Below, in pieces: positions 63,663 through 64,000 of a stretch of 64,000 nt of DNA. The position numbers were made by a program, and so were the translations under genes. The notes under the pieces were generated by a model. It was not told where the DNA came from. It did not search any database and worked only from the letters and a program-made list of their open reading frames with translations. Source of the stretch: JAOPZW01 sp963851295 (lineage in GTDB: Bacteria; Actinomycetota; Thermoleophilia; Solirubrobacterales; Solirubrobacteraceae); assembly GCA_963851295.1 (NCBI GenBank), contig CAWKOS010000008.1:310001-374000 (forward strand), in the 5' to 3' direction. Each line of letters begins with the position of its first letter. Position 1 is the first letter of the stretch.

Positions 63663-64000
63663 GTGACGCCGACGCTGCGCAGCAACTTCGAGCCCGGGTC
63701 CGTGCGCGAGGCGGCGCGGCGCGCGCAGTGGAAGGCCCTGGGCCTCACGGACGCCGACATCGAGAAGCCGAAGATCGCGGTGGTCAACAGCTCCTCGGAG
63801 CTCGCGATCTGCTTCCGCCACCTCGACGGCGTCGCGGCGATCGTCAAGGAGGCGATCTGGGCCGCCGGCGGGCTCCCCTTCGAGATCCGCACCACGGCGC
63901 CCAGCGACTTCATCATCAGCGCCGGCGGGTCGGGCGGCTACATCCTGCCCTCGCGCGACCTCGTCGTGAACGACATGGAGATCGCGGTCGAGGGCGCGCA
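63663..64000 (+). CDS. IlvD/Edd-family dehydratase (3' end cut by window edge)
   Basis: About 112 codons are visible. The N-terminal pattern LRSNFEPGSVREAARRAQWKALGLTDADIEKPKIAVVNSSSELAICF then HLDGVAAIVKEAIWAAGGLPFEIRTTAPSD and YILPSRDLVVNDMEIAVEG is that of the dihydroxy-acid/6-phosphogluconate dehydratase family. The usual NTWSEITPCN near here reads NSSSELAICF, with the cluster cysteine kept. Divergence suggests a sugar-acid or related substrate rather than branched-chain amino acid synthesis. GGAGG lies 7 nt before the GTG. Confidence 0.85.
   Translation, partial: MTPTLRSNFEPGSVREAARRAQWKALGLTDADIEKPKIAVVNSSSELAICFRHLDGVAAIVKEAIWAAGGLPFEIRTTAPSDFIISAGGSGGYILPSRDLVVNDMEIAVEGA

Overview
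The window is very GC-rich, densely coded DNA from a high-GC Gram-positive type bacterium. An actinobacterial-lineage host is supported by a coproheme decarboxylase of the HemQ type, a complete yrbE-mce operon, an mIHF-like nucleoid protein, a PimA-like mannosyltransferase half-gene and many genes that look leaderless (a TAnnnT box 7-8 nt before the start codon). The mixture (GS type III, fused KorA, GH144 enzyme, no mycolate genes) suggests Thermoleophilia/Solirubrobacterales. This placement is an inference; no rRNA or tRNA gene is visible.

Left part (1-25 kb): a ferredoxin-NADP reductase cut by the window edge with hemQ; a GT4-flippase fusion broken by two single-base shifts; a GIY-YIG protein; a 356-bp foldback repeat; the 2-oxoacid:ferredoxin oxidoreductase korAB; a FUSC-like exporter and a YbjQ protein; a secreted protein; metH divergent from a phosphinothricin/methionine-derivative acetyltransferase; an XRE regulator followed by a decayed nucleotidyltransferase; an orphan Hcp-like protein coupled to a methyltransferase; an MFS transporter; and a nitrogen cluster (glnN divergent from amt-glnB-pucR-like). 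Three unknown envelope proteins follow.

Middle (25.6-47.5 kb): one compact lipid-import operon with two YrbE permeases, an MlaF-like ATPase and six Mce proteins, mostly joined by 1-4 nt overlaps. Then come DUF2277, an AhpD-like enzyme with a GH3 beta-glucosidase, a divergent GH144-type glucanase carrying RTX repeats, and an MMPL-redoxin-B3/4 operon followed by small unknown genes and a VOC protein.

Right part (47.5-64 kb): an mIHF-like protein; a serine-palmitoyltransferase-like gene with one frameshift, divergent from an acyltransferase resembling bacterial ceramide synthases; a LacI regulator facing a small exported protein whose start lies in a palindromic operator; a GGDEF-EAL protein preceded by two tandem micro-ORFs; a DNA glycosylase; an ArsR-like regulator; a thiamine-precursor ABC transporter (thiZ-thiX-thiY) under a clear TPP riboswitch; unknown small genes; a VWA/MoxR pair; and the start of an IlvD/Edd dehydratase.

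Three genes are broken by single-base shifts in short homopolymers. That may be real decay or sequence error and should be resolved before functions are discussed.
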